Below, one piece after another: positions 1 to 7,773 of a stretch of 64,000 bases of DNA; position 1 is the first letter of the stretch; every line of letters begins with the position of its first letter. Both the position numbers and the translations under genes were made by a program. The notes beneath the pieces are model-generated. The model saw only the letters and a list, made by a program, of their open reading frames with translations. It was not told where the DNA came from and searched no databases. The DNA is from Pedobacter caeni (lineage in GTDB: Bacteria; Bacteroidota; Bacteroidia; Sphingobacteriales; Sphingobacteriaceae): NCBI RefSeq assembly GCF_900129215.1, contig NZ_FQUQ01000005.1, positions 186,001-250,000 of the forward strand, written 5' to 3'.

Positions 1-447
1 ACCAATCCTGAAATTACCGGAAATGAGCTTGTTAAAAACGAATCTTTCCTGCATATCCAGGCTATCCCAGGCATCGGTAATGAACTTCTTTTTAACTTCG
101 TCGCTTTGTCCGTTTAAATCCCCAAGGGCCCTGATCCATTGGTGCAAGGGGAGGTCGGTCGTTCTGCCCGGAGGAGGAAGGATCAGTGCAATGGTTTCGC
201 TGAGGTCACCCACACTGTGGTAACTCTCCGCAAATAACCAGGCAGGAACTCCACTGAGTTCGGTTGCCCATTCCTTGATCAGGGACGTACTTACCGGTCG
301 GCGGGGTCTTTTGCCAGTGAACATGGCAATCACATAAGGCTTGTCCAGGTCCTCTGCCTCCTCAAAATAACGGACTAAGGCAGCGATCTTATCGTTGGTT
401 TTATTGCTCATTTCAAGCTGAGCGATGAGTGCTGTAAAACGTTTCAA
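1..447 (-). CDS. ATP-dependent DNA ligase, N-terminal part (runs off left edge)
   Basis: Reads open for 149 codons to the window edge. The visible part fits the N-terminal helical DNA-binding domain of bacterial ATP-dependent ligases that travel with a metallo-beta-lactamase exonuclease; the catalytic lysine lies beyond the edge. The start is inferred as TTG at 447-445: it overlaps the stop of the upstream exonuclease (TTGA), and a very strong Shine-Dalgarno AGGAGGAGG sits about 5 bases before it, inside the end of the exonuclease gene. The next ATG is 12 codons further in. The pair is translationally coupled and probably serves DNA repair or end processing. Family assignment comes from the sequence plus the partner gene. 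Confidence 0.85.
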   Translation of the reverse strand, partial: MKRFTALIAQLEMSNKTNDKIAALVRYFEEAEDLDKPYVIAMFTGKRPRRPVSTSLIKEWATELSGVPAWLFAESYHSVGDLSETIALILPPPGRTTDLPLHQWIRALGDLNGQSDEVKKKFITDAWDSLDMQERFVFNKLISGNFRIG

Positions 448-1484
448 TCTGCCTCCTCCTTTATTGCCGGGTTTTCCGGAGCGCTGATGGCCGTTTCATC
501 ATCCTCGGTTCCGTATTGCGTTTTCACTTCTTCTGCCTGGATTCCGATTTCATTCAGGTATTTTGAAAAGGTGGCTGTAAAACCATGTGTCACAAAAATC
601 TTTTCTGCTCCGGTAGCTTTGATTGCAGAAAGCAATCCCGGCCAGTCGGCATGGTCGCTCAGGGCGAATCCCGCATCGGCACTTCTCCACCTTCTTCCCG
701 CCCTGACCTGCATCCATCCTGAGCAAACGCCTGTTGCAGCCTGCTGAAGTGTCTTTATCCAGCGTCCATCGGCGAGGGCAGGGGGAACAATCACTATTCC
801 TTTCTGCAATTCTTCCTTCCGGATGTCGGGACTGATTCTGATCGTTTCCGGCAGCGCTACACCGGCCTGTATAAAAGCATCGTTCAGGTTGGCAATAGAT
901 GAATGTACATAGATCGGGCGGTCAGCTTCGCTAAGCCCCTTGATCAGTCGCTGTGCCTTTCCAAGGCTATATGCAATCAGTACACTGGTTTTCTGTTGTT
1001 CCTGATTGCTGTGGGCCCAGTTGTTGATCTGGTCAAAAATAACCTGTTGAGGGAGCCATTTGTAAATGGGCAGGCCAAAGGTACTTTCTGAGACAAAAGT
1101 ATGGCATTTGACAGGCTCAAAAGCGGTGCTGATCCCATCGTATTCTACTTTATAATCCCCGGAAACTACTGTCACTTCTCCCTTGTATTCCAGTCTGATC
1201 TGTGCAGAGCCGATCACATGACCCGCAGGAAACATGCTCAGTGATACCCCATTAATGGTGATTTCTTCCCCATAAGCAAGGGTTTGTATATGAAGCTCAG
1301 GACCTAAGCGTTGTAGAAGGATAGGTTTGGTAAGTTCATGGCATAAGTAAGCCTGGTTTCCCCATTTTACATGGTCTGCATGGCCATGAGTGGTTACCGC
1401 AAGTTTTACAGGTTGCCATGGGTCGATGTAAAAATCACCTTGTTTGCAATATATGCCCTTATTTGTAAATCTGATTAAAGCCAT
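444..1484 (-). CDS. Ligase-associated DNA exonuclease (metallo-beta-lactamase/beta-CASP-like)
   Basis: A 346-residue member of the exonuclease family found next to bacterial ATP-dependent DNA ligases, related to CPSF73/SNM1 nucleases. Metal ligands are visible: HGHADH at 33-38 (H33, H35, D37, H38), H89 in PAGHVIGSAQ, D110 in SGDYK, H278 in SDHADW and H300 in FVTHG. The N-terminal hydrolase motifs and the C-terminal histidines are all present, so it looks intact. It overlaps the ligase gene by 4 bases and probably trims DNA ends before ligation. It is transcribed divergently from the TonB receptor gene. A 7-bp inverted repeat spans its start codon. Confidence 0.88.
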   Translation of the reverse strand: MALIRFTNKGIYCKQGDFYIDPWQPVKLAVTTHGHADHVKWGNQAYLCHELTKPILLQRLGPELHIQTLAYGEEITINGVSLSMFPAGHVIGSAQIRLEYKGEVTVVSGDYKVEYDGISTAFEPVKCHTFVSESTFGLPIYKWLPQQVIFDQINNWAHSNQEQQKTSVLIAYSLGKAQRLIKGLSEADRPIYVHSSIANLNDAFIQAGVALPETIRISPDIRKEELQKGIVIVPPALADGRWIKTLQQAATGVCSGWMQVRAGRRWRSADAGFALSDHADWPGLLSAIKATGAEKIFVTHGFTATFSKYLNEIGIQAEEVKTQYGTEDDETAISAPENPAIKEEAD

Positions 1485-1489
1485 CAGAT
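1469..1489. repeat. Inverted repeat spanning the exonuclease start codon
   Basis: Perfect 7-bp arms (ATCTGAT and ATCAGAT) with a 7-base spacer. In the minus-strand transcript the arms would enclose the ATG at 1484-1482. It could be a small operator in the divergent region or an mRNA hairpin limiting translation. Chance is also possible at this length. Confidence 0.35.
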
Positions 1490-1584
1490 CATCAACAAAA
1501 CCGGGGCTATAAAGTTTGATGAGGTATTTTGCAAAGTCTCAACAGATGTACATATATTTACAACATCCATATACTCAATTTTTT

Positions 1585-3912
1585 ATGCCTTATACCATTA
1601 GAGTTGTACTGATACTTTTGTTCCTAGTCCTGTTTCAACATTCAAATGCCCAGACGAAAAGAACGGTAAATGGAAATGTCACTGATGCAAAAACCGGAGA
1701 AACCCTGATAGGTGCCAGTGTTAAGCTAACAGGGCCTGTTTCTGCCGGTGGAATCACGAATGCTTACGGCTTTTATTCCCTTAATGTGACCGATGGAAGT
1801 TATGAGGTTTCTGTTAGTTTTATAGGCTATAGAACCATCCTTCAAAAAGTCGAACTCAGTAAAGACATCAGGTTGAATTTTACACTGGAAGAAGACAATC
1901 AGCTGGACGAGGTGGTGATTTCTGCAACCAAAAAAAATGAAAATGTAAGCAGTCCGCAAATGGGACTACAAAAGATCAATGTCCGGGAGATCAACAATGT
2001 TCCGGTCTTACTCGGTGAGCGTGATGTGCTGAAAACCCTGCAATTGCTACCGGGAATAAAGTCAGCAGGAGAGGGAAACAGCGGTTTTTATGTGCGTGGT
2101 GGATCTACAGATCAGAACCTGATTCTGCTGGATGAGGCACCGGTGTACAATGCTTCCCATTTACTGGGTTTCTTCTCTACCTTTAACTCCGATGCGATCA
2201 AGGATGTGAGCGTTTATAAAGGAGGGATGCCTGCACAATATGGCGGCAGACTTGCTTCTGTGCTGGACATCAAAATGAATGATGGAAACCGCAAAGAGTT
2301 TACGGCTGAAGGCGGAATCGGGCTCATCTCTTCCAGACTTAAAGTGGAAGGGCCGATCGTGAAGGATAAAGGATCTTTTATGGTCAGCGCGAGAAGAACT
2401 TATATGGATGCTTTTTTTAAGCTCTCTTCCGACAGCTCCATCAACAGCAATACCCTCTATTTTTACGATGTCAATGCCAAGGCAAACTATCAGCTGGATG
2501 ATAAAAATACGCTTTACCTGTCGGGGTATTTCGGCAGGGATAAACTCGGACTGGCAGAAACATTTGGCTTCAACTGGGGAAATGCGACAGTCACCCTGCG
2601 CTGGAACCATCTGTACAGTAATAAGCTGTTCTCCAATACTTCCCTCATTTACAGCAATTACAACTATGTGATTCAGAATTTCATGGAGGAGAATAATTTT
2701 GAAGTCAACTCTTCTATTAAGGATTTTAACCTGAAACAGGATTTCGAATATGGCCTGAGCAATGACCATCAGCTGAAGTTTGGCTTAAACATCATCCATC
2801 ATACCATTGCCCCTGGAAAACTTACTGCCGATGCACGTTCCAGTGTCAATGAAACCACTTATGAAAACCGTAAAGGGCTGGAATCCGCAATCTATATTTC
2901 TGATGAATGGGCGGTTAGTGAACGGTTAAACCTGGTTTACGGATTGAGGCTGAGTGGTTTTTCTTTAATGGGACCGGGGAATTTTAAAACCTATGATAAA
3001 GACGGAAATATCACTCAGACCAGATCCTATGGATCCGGTGATTTTGTGAAAAATTACCTTAACCTGGAACCAAGATTCTCTGCGAGTTATCAGTTGGACA
3101 AGAGCAGCTCCTTAAAAGGGGCATATACGAGGAACATTCAAAACATTCACCTCATGTCTAACTCTACCTCCACTTCGCCCACAGACCTCTACATCATGAA
3201 CAGCAACAATGTGAAACCCGAAATTGCAGATCAGGTAGCGATGGGATATTTCAGGAATTTCAATGAGGATAAATATGAGTTTTCTGCAGAGATCTATTAT
3301 AAAAAGATGCAGCATCAGATTGAATACAGAAGTGGGACGGACCTCCGGGGAAATGGAAATGTAGAAGCGGATTTGTTGTATGGGGATGGGCGTGCGTATG
3401 GAATTGAATTGTTTTTAAAAAAGAGGTTCGGAAAATTTAATGGCTGGATTGGTTATACCTATTCCAGAACCGAACGGCAGTTTGATGCGATCAATGAAGG
3501 CAAATGGTTTTATGCAAAGCAGGACAGGACCCATGACCTTTCCCTGGTCGGGATTTATAAGGCAGGTCCACGCTGGACTTTCTCTTCTGTTTTTGTATAT
3601 AATACCGGAAATGCGGTCACTTATCCAAGTGGTAAATATCAGGTAAATGGAAGGACTGCCTTTTATTATAAAGAAAAGAACGGTTACCGGACTCCAGCTT
3701 ACCATCGTCTGGATGTGGCAGCCACTTTGGAAGGTAAACCTGGAAAAAAACTGCAGTCGAGCTGGTCTTTTGGAATTTATAATTTGTATAACCGTCAGAA
3801 TCCCTTTTCCATTGATTTTAAGGATGATCCGGACGATAAGACCAGGACCCAGGTGGTCAGAACAACTTTATTTGGCATTATTCCTTCGGTAACCTGGAAT
3901 TTTAAATTTTAA
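1585..3912 (+). CDS. TonB-dependent receptor with carboxypeptidase-like N-domain
   Basis: Outer-membrane receptor of 775 residues. The start at 1585 places a normal signal peptide (about residues 1-23, ending NAQ) at the N terminus; the in-frame ATG at 1516 would add a poorly hydrophobic 23-residue extension. Then come a CarboxypepD_reg-like beta-sandwich (about 25-110), a plug domain (about 125-240, with YVRGGSTDQNLILLD) and a beta-barrel ending in the C-terminal phenylalanine of outer-membrane proteins (WNFKF). It has no STN domain, so FecR-type signalling is not expected. The next gene, DUF4249, starts 4 bases after its stop, a pairing common in Bacteroidota. The ligand is unknown. Confidence 0.9.
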   Translation: MPYTIRVVLILLFLVLFQHSNAQTKRTVNGNVTDAKTGETLIGASVKLTGPVSAGGITNAYGFYSLNVTDGSYEVSVSFIGYRTILQKVELSKDIRLNFTLEEDNQLDEVVISATKKNENVSSPQMGLQKINVREINNVPVLLGERDVLKTLQLLPGIKSAGEGNSGFYVRGGSTDQNLILLDEAPVYNASHLLGFFSTFNSDAIKDVSVYKGGMPAQYGGRLASVLDIKMNDGNRKEFTAEGGIGLISSRLKVEGPIVKDKGSFMVSARRTYMDAFFKLSSDSSINSNTLYFYDVNAKANYQLDDKNTLYLSGYFGRDKLGLAETFGFNWGNATVTLRWNHLYSNKLFSNTSLIYSNYNYVIQNFMEENNFEVNSSIKDFNLKQDFEYGLSNDHQLKFGLNIIHHTIAPGKLTADARSSVNETTYENRKGLESAIYISDEWAVSERLNLVYGLRLSGFSLMGPGNFKTYDKDGNITQTRSYGSGDFVKNYLNLEPRFSASYQLDKSSSLKGAYTRNIQNIHLMSNSTSTSPTDLYIMNSNNVKPEIADQVAMGYFRNFNEDKYEFSAEIYYKKMQHQIEYRSGTDLRGNGNVEADLLYGDGRAYGIELFLKKRFGKFNGWIGYTYSRTERQFDAINEGKWFYAKQDRTHDLSLVGIYKAGPRWTFSSVFVYNTGNAVTYPSGKYQVNGRTAFYYKEKNGYRTPAYHRLDVAATLEGKPGKKLQSSWSFGIYNLYNRQNPFSIDFKDDPDDKTRTQVVRTTLFGIIPSVTWNFKF

Positions 3913-3916
3913 AAGG

Positions 3917-4717
3917 ATGAATTTGAAAAAATATATAACTGCTGTAGTTGCAATTGTTGCTTTATTCTGCCTCGGCGCCTGTGAAAAGGTGATAGACCTT
4001 AAACTGGATGAAGCAGTACCTCTCATTGTGATCGATGGGGGCATCAGTGATCAGAATGAATACCATCGGGTAAAGGTTTCACAGACCTATAGTTTCACAG
4101 AGCCGAATAAGTTTAACGGACTTACCGGTGCAAAGGTAGTATTGAAGATAGACGGAGGAGCACAGGAAATCGTCTTTAGAGAAGTGGCAGCAGGCGTGTA
4201 TGAGAGTCCGGCCAAGTTTAAGGGTAAACCCGGTTCCAGTTATGAACTGACTGTCACTTATGATGGCAAAACCTATCAGGCTGTTTCTGTGATGCCTGCA
4301 CGGGTAGCATTAGATTCCCTGACCTTTAAAACATTTAACTTCTTTGGGAATAACAAGAGTTATATCGTAGCAAACTTTTTAGATCCTGCCGGGATCAGCA
4401 ATCAATACCGTTACATCTTGAAGGTGAAGGGCGTGGTGGAAGAAGATGCAGTGAGTGAAGACCGTTTCAATGATGGAAATAAAGTGGCAAATGTGATCTT
4501 CTACGAGCTGGATGACCTGGTAAAAGGTGATAGCGTTCTGGTAGAATTTCAATGTATAGACCGGAATGTATACCGTTATTTTTATAGCTTGGGACAAAAC
4601 TCCGGACAGGGAGGACCACCGGTGGCACCTGCAAATCCGCCTACCAATTTCAGTAATGGCGCATTAGGGATATTCAACGCATACACTTCGGGTAAGAGAA
4701 CTGCGGTGATCAAGTAA
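3917..4717 (+). CDS. DUF4249 family lipoprotein
   Basis: 266 residues with a lipoprotein signal: hydrophobic segment 8-20 and lipobox LGAC with C22 as the lipidated cysteine. The following segment (KVIDLKLDE, then a conserved beta-rich stretch) is typical of DUF4249, surface or periplasmic lipoproteins of unknown function encoded beside TonB receptors. It starts 4 bases after the receptor stop, with an A-rich AAAGG just upstream, so the two genes form an operon. It probably assists the receptor as a lipoprotein partner; that is inference from position. Confidence 0.85.
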   Translation: MNLKKYITAVVAIVALFCLGACEKVIDLKLDEAVPLIVIDGGISDQNEYHRVKVSQTYSFTEPNKFNGLTGAKVVLKIDGGAQEIVFREVAAGVYESPAKFKGKPGSSYELTVTYDGKTYQAVSVMPARVALDSLTFKTFNFFGNNKSYIVANFLDPAGISNQYRYILKVKGVVEEDAVSEDRFNDGNKVANVIFYELDDLVKGDSVLVEFQCIDRNVYRYFYSLGQNSGQGGPPVAPANPPTNFSNGALGIFNAYTSGKRTAVIK

Positions 4718-4813
4718 GCATTCCTGCAATATTTAATATTTCGGCAGACCACAACGAAACTCCAATGGCTTGTCTGCTGATGGTCACGATTGATTATTAT
4801 TAATGAAACATTG

Positions 4814-4842
4814 TTGCAATAACTGAATTATTCTTATTTTTA
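4814..4842 (+). promoter_or_regulatory. Candidate Bacteroidota promoter for the flavoprotein gene
   Basis: TTG at 4814-4816, an 18-base spacer and TATTTTTA at 4835-4842, close to TAnnTTTG. It lies 25 bases before the start codon. The last base of the -7 element does not match and the spacer is at the short end. Confidence 0.4.
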
Positions 4843-4866
4843 CGGTTAAATCATAAAACTAAGAAA

Positions 4867-5775
4867 ATGAAAGACAGCAATCTTCTGGATGTCATTATTA
4901 TAGGTGGAAGCTACGCCGGGCTTTCAGCAGGCATGACCTTAGGTCGTGCGATGCGAAAAGTGCTCATTATTGATAGTGGGAAGCCTTGCAATGCGCAAAC
5001 ACCTCATTCTCATAACTTCCTTACCCTTGACGGAGAAAGGCCAGCCGAAATCGCCAGAAAGGCAAAGGAACAGGTCTTGGCTTACCCAACAGTTAGTTTC
5101 CGGAATGACCTGGTCATCTCGGCCAAAAAACCAGATGGATTTTTTGAGCTTACAACTGCATCAGGGGAAATGTTCAGCGCCAGAAAGCTTTTATTTACAA
5201 CAGGCGTAAAGGACCTGATGCCAGACATCAAAGGTTTTGCTGCCTGCTGGGGAATCTCAGTGATCCACTGTCCGTATTGTCACGGTTACGAAGTCCGCCA
5301 TCAGAAGACTGCAGTGCTGATCAATGGAAATGATGCCTTTCATTTTGCTCAGATCCTCAGCAACTGGACCAAAGAACTGGTTTTATTTACCAATGGGCCA
5401 ATTACTCTGGATACTGAACAACAGGAGCAATTGAAAAAAAATAACATTCAATGGATTGAAACACCAGTCGGCCGTTTATTACATACAGATGGACAGTTGA
5501 AAAGCATTGTATTATCAGATGGGGAGGAGCATTCCTTTTCGGTGATGTATGCCCGGATTCCTTTTGAACAGCACAGCAGCATTCCACAGGAATTAGGCTG
5601 CAAACTCAATGAGCAGGGCTATCTTGAGGTTAGCGAAATGCAACAGACCAGTGTTGCCGGTATTTATGCTGCAGGCGACAATACCACTATGGGCAGGTCG
5701 GTTGCCATTGCAGTTGCCGCTGGGGTACGTTCCGGATCGATGATCAATTATGAACTGATCATGGATTCCTGGTAA
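4867..5775 (+). CDS. NAD(P)/FAD-dependent oxidoreductase, thioredoxin-reductase-like
   Basis: 302 residues, the size of TrxB. FAD-binding GGSYAG is at 13-18 and the closing FAD motif GIYAAGDNT is near the C terminus. A CPYC pair (C135, C138) lies where thioredoxin reductases carry CATC, in the context HCPYCHGYE. The fold and cysteine placement suggest a dithiol flavoprotein, but the variant motif belongs to a TrxB-like subgroup whose partner is often not thioredoxin, so I would not call it trxB. It precedes an AraC regulator and an SDR gene, each with its own promoter. A redox or detoxification role is inference. Confidence 0.82.
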   Translation: MKDSNLLDVIIIGGSYAGLSAGMTLGRAMRKVLIIDSGKPCNAQTPHSHNFLTLDGERPAEIARKAKEQVLAYPTVSFRNDLVISAKKPDGFFELTTASGEMFSARKLLFTTGVKDLMPDIKGFAACWGISVIHCPYCHGYEVRHQKTAVLINGNDAFHFAQILSNWTKELVLFTNGPITLDTEQQEQLKKNNIQWIETPVGRLLHTDGQLKSIVLSDGEEHSFSVMYARIPFEQHSSIPQELGCKLNEQGYLEVSEMQQTSVAGIYAAGDNTTMGRSVAIAVAAGVRSGSMINYELIMDSW

Positions 5776-5807
5776 TTGCAGGAAATGGTTTGAATTGTGT
5801 AACTTTG
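5776..5807 (+). promoter_or_regulatory. Promoter of the AraC gene with embedded candidate operator
   Basis: TTG (5776-5778), 21-base spacer and a perfect -7 element TAACTTTG (5800-5807). The spacer contains AAATGGTTTGA (5783-5793), which recurs exactly upstream of the SDR gene at 6725. The -7 element ends only 4 bases before the GTG start, so transcription would begin at or just before the start codon (a leaderless or nearly leaderless mRNA). An operator inside the -33/-7 spacer suggests self-repression. Confidence 0.5.
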
Positions 5808-5811
5808 GGCT

Positions 5812-6714
5812 GTGTCAAAAATAGAAAGCCTCGAAGATTTTTACCGTGAAAAGTTCAACTGGCTTCCTGAAAACCTTCAGGAAGGGATCGGACATTTTAA
5901 TGTTTTTAACCTGGAAAACCACCTTGGGCCTAATGCGGTTCCCGTAAAATATACCCGGAGGGACTTTTACAAGGTCTGCCTGATGCGGGGAAGAAATATT
6001 TACCATTATGCAGACAAGAGTGTTGAGATTTCGGGCTCCACGTTAATGTTTTTCAACCCGAAGGTTCCTTATACCTGGGAATGTTTAAACGACGATGGCT
6101 CCGGTTACTTCTGCATTTTTACAGATGCCTTTTTTACGGAGAAGATCCGTGGCAACCTGATGGACCTGCCGATGTTTCTTCCGGGAGGAAAACCTTCTTT
6201 TGTATTGAATGCCGATCAGGACTTTCAGGTCAGTACCCTTTTCCGGAAAATGGCGGAAGAGCTTGATTCAGATTATGTTTATAAATATGACCTCATCAGA
6301 AACTATGTGATGGAGCTGATTCATTTTGCGTTAAAGATTCAGCCGGAAGAGACCCTATATCAACATCCTGATGCCAATTCCAGAATTACCGCAGTGTTTA
6401 CAGAATTGCTGGAGCGCCAGTTTCCCATAGAAACCCCACAACAGCGTTTCACGATGCGTTCGGCAACAGACTTTGCCCAACAGCTCGCGGTGCATGTAAA
6501 CCACCTGAACAGGGCCATCAAAGAAACCACAGGAAAGACCACCACCATGCACATTGCCGAACGTATTGTGACCGAAGCGAAAGCTTTGCTCAGGCATACC
6601 GACTGGAACATCTCTGAGATTGGCTATTGTCTGGGATTTGAAGAAGCTGCTCATTTTAACAACTATTTTAAAAAACACACCAGATTCAATCCTTCTCAAT
6701 TCAGGAATGTTTGA
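5812..6714 (+). CDS. AraC family transcriptional regulator
   Basis: 300 residues with a GTG start. The N-terminal 180 residues form a ligand- or partner-binding region with a cupin-like beta pattern. The C-terminal 100 residues are a two-helix-turn-helix AraC domain, including HIAERIVTEAKALL, ISEIGYCLGFEEAAHFN and the closing FKKHTRFNPSQFR. No Shine-Dalgarno is visible and a promoter abuts the start. The next possible ATG is about 57 codons inside the conserved N-domain, so GTG is kept. It likely controls the SDR gene downstream: a shared sequence repeat lies upstream of both. Confidence 0.88.
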   Translation: MSKIESLEDFYREKFNWLPENLQEGIGHFNVFNLENHLGPNAVPVKYTRRDFYKVCLMRGRNIYHYADKSVEISGSTLMFFNPKVPYTWECLNDDGSGYFCIFTDAFFTEKIRGNLMDLPMFLPGGKPSFVLNADQDFQVSTLFRKMAEELDSDYVYKYDLIRNYVMELIHFALKIQPEETLYQHPDANSRITAVFTELLERQFPIETPQQRFTMRSATDFAQQLAVHVNHLNRAIKETTGKTTTMHIAERIVTEAKALLRHTDWNISEIGYCLGFEEAAHFNNYFKKHTRFNPSQFRNV

Positions 6715-6774
6715 ATTTTACAATAAATGGTTTGATTGATGTAAGGGTTTAACTCCTGATGTCCGGTAATTTTG
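6706..6774 (+). promoter_or_regulatory. Candidate AraC operator and -7 element of the SDR gene
   Basis: AATGTTTGAATTTTACAA (6706-6723, overlapping the AraC stop codon) is followed 20 bases later by AATGGTTTGATTGATGTAA (6726-6744), a degenerate tandem repeat on one helix face. The second copy shares the 11-mer AAATGGTTTGA with the AraC promoter. A perfect -7 element TAATTTTG lies at 6767-6774 with no TTG at the proper distance upstream, as expected for an activator-dependent promoter. Confidence 0.5.
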
Positions 6775-6796
6775 TTTTTATAAAAACGCTAAAATT

Positions 6797-7636
6797 ATGG
6801 ACAATCAAAAAATATGGTTTGTAACAGGTGCTTCTAAGGGCTTAGGATTAAGCCTGGTAAAGAAACTCTTAAATGAAGGCTTTAAAGTCATTGCAACCTC
6901 AAGAAAACTCAATGAATTAACTGATGCAGCAGGTGCTGAGACGGCAAACTTTCTGCCTTTAGTGCTGGATCTGACAAATGAAGAAAGCATTGCTCAGGCC
7001 ATTGCCTCAGGTATAGAAAGATTTGGTAAGATAGACGTAGTCGTTAACAATGCCGGATATGGTTTAACCGGAAGTCTGGAAGAGCTGAGTGACGGGGAGG
7101 CAAGAGCAAATTTCGACATCAATGTATTTGGCACCTTAAATGTCATCAGAAATGTGATGCCTCATTTTCGGGCACAACATTCCGGGCATATCTTTAACAT
7201 CGCGTCGATAGGAGGATACACTGGTGGATTTCCGGGATTTGGCATTTACTGCGCCACAAAATTTGCAGTAGCCGGTTTCTCTGAATCTCTTGCTGCAGAA
7301 GCGAAACCTTTTGGGGTCAATGTAACCGTAGTTTATCCGGGTTATTTCAGGACTAATTTTCTTTCTTCAGGATCATTGTTAACTCCGGTTCATCAAATTG
7401 ATGCCTATCAGGAAGTAAGGGAAATCGAAGCTGTTCATCAGAATAGTATTGATGGTAACCAGGCTGGTGATCCGGAAAAAGCTGCCGAAGCATTGATCGG
7501 TGTTGTTGCAAATGAAAACCCTCCGTTGCATTTATTCCTTGGAGCGGATGCCTATGAACGTGCGAATGAAAAAATTGCCCAGGTTCAGCAAGCGCTGGAA
7601 GAATGGAAAACAGTAACTGTGAATACCGGTTTTTAA
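6797..7636 (+). CDS. SDR family NAD(P)-dependent oxidoreductase
   Basis: 279 residues, classical short-chain dehydrogenase. The cofactor motif TGASKGLG is at 10-17, NNAG at 84-87, and the catalytic residues are S137 (NIASIGG), Y151 and K155 (YCATK). The long region after residue 190 fits the subgroup of SDRs often controlled by an adjacent AraC gene. The substrate cannot be told from sequence. The gene ends in a good hairpin terminator, so it is probably monocistronic and regulated by the AraC protein encoded upstream. Confidence 0.88.
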   Translation: MDNQKIWFVTGASKGLGLSLVKKLLNEGFKVIATSRKLNELTDAAGAETANFLPLVLDLTNEESIAQAIASGIERFGKIDVVVNNAGYGLTGSLEELSDGEARANFDINVFGTLNVIRNVMPHFRAQHSGHIFNIASIGGYTGGFPGFGIYCATKFAVAGFSESLAAEAKPFGVNVTVVYPGYFRTNFLSSGSLLTPVHQIDAYQEVREIEAVHQNSIDGNQAGDPEKAAEALIGVVANENPPLHLFLGADAYERANEKIAQVQQALEEWKTVTVNTGF

Positions 7637-7640
7637 AGCT

Positions 7641-7664
7641 AATGGCTGCCCTGGGGCAGCCATT
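7641..7664 (+). terminator. Terminator after the SDR gene
   Basis: Perfect 10-bp stem AATGGCTGCC/GGCAGCCATT with a 4-base loop, followed by ATTTTG. It starts 4 bases after the stop codon. Confidence 0.75.
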
Positions 7665-7720
7665 ATTTTGATAATTAATCTTTATCTTTAGTCATATTCT
7701 CAGGATTAAAGGATAGTAAT

Positions 7721-7751
7721 TTGTTTTCAGAAGGGAACATTACTAACTTTA
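7721..7751 (+). promoter_or_regulatory. Promoter of the GAF histidine kinase
   Basis: TTG (7721-7723), 20-base spacer and TAACTTTA (7744-7751), matching TTG-N19-21-TAnnTTTG except the last base. The predicted transcription start falls near 7757, which favours translation from the ATG at 7774 over that at 7762. Confidence 0.5.
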
Positions 7752-7773
7752 TAATCACACAATGACAATCTCA

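Noticed and set aside
2161..2769. 202-codon minus-strand frame inside the first TonB receptor
   Set aside because: Antisense shadow of a clearly coding receptor; no recognisable motif.
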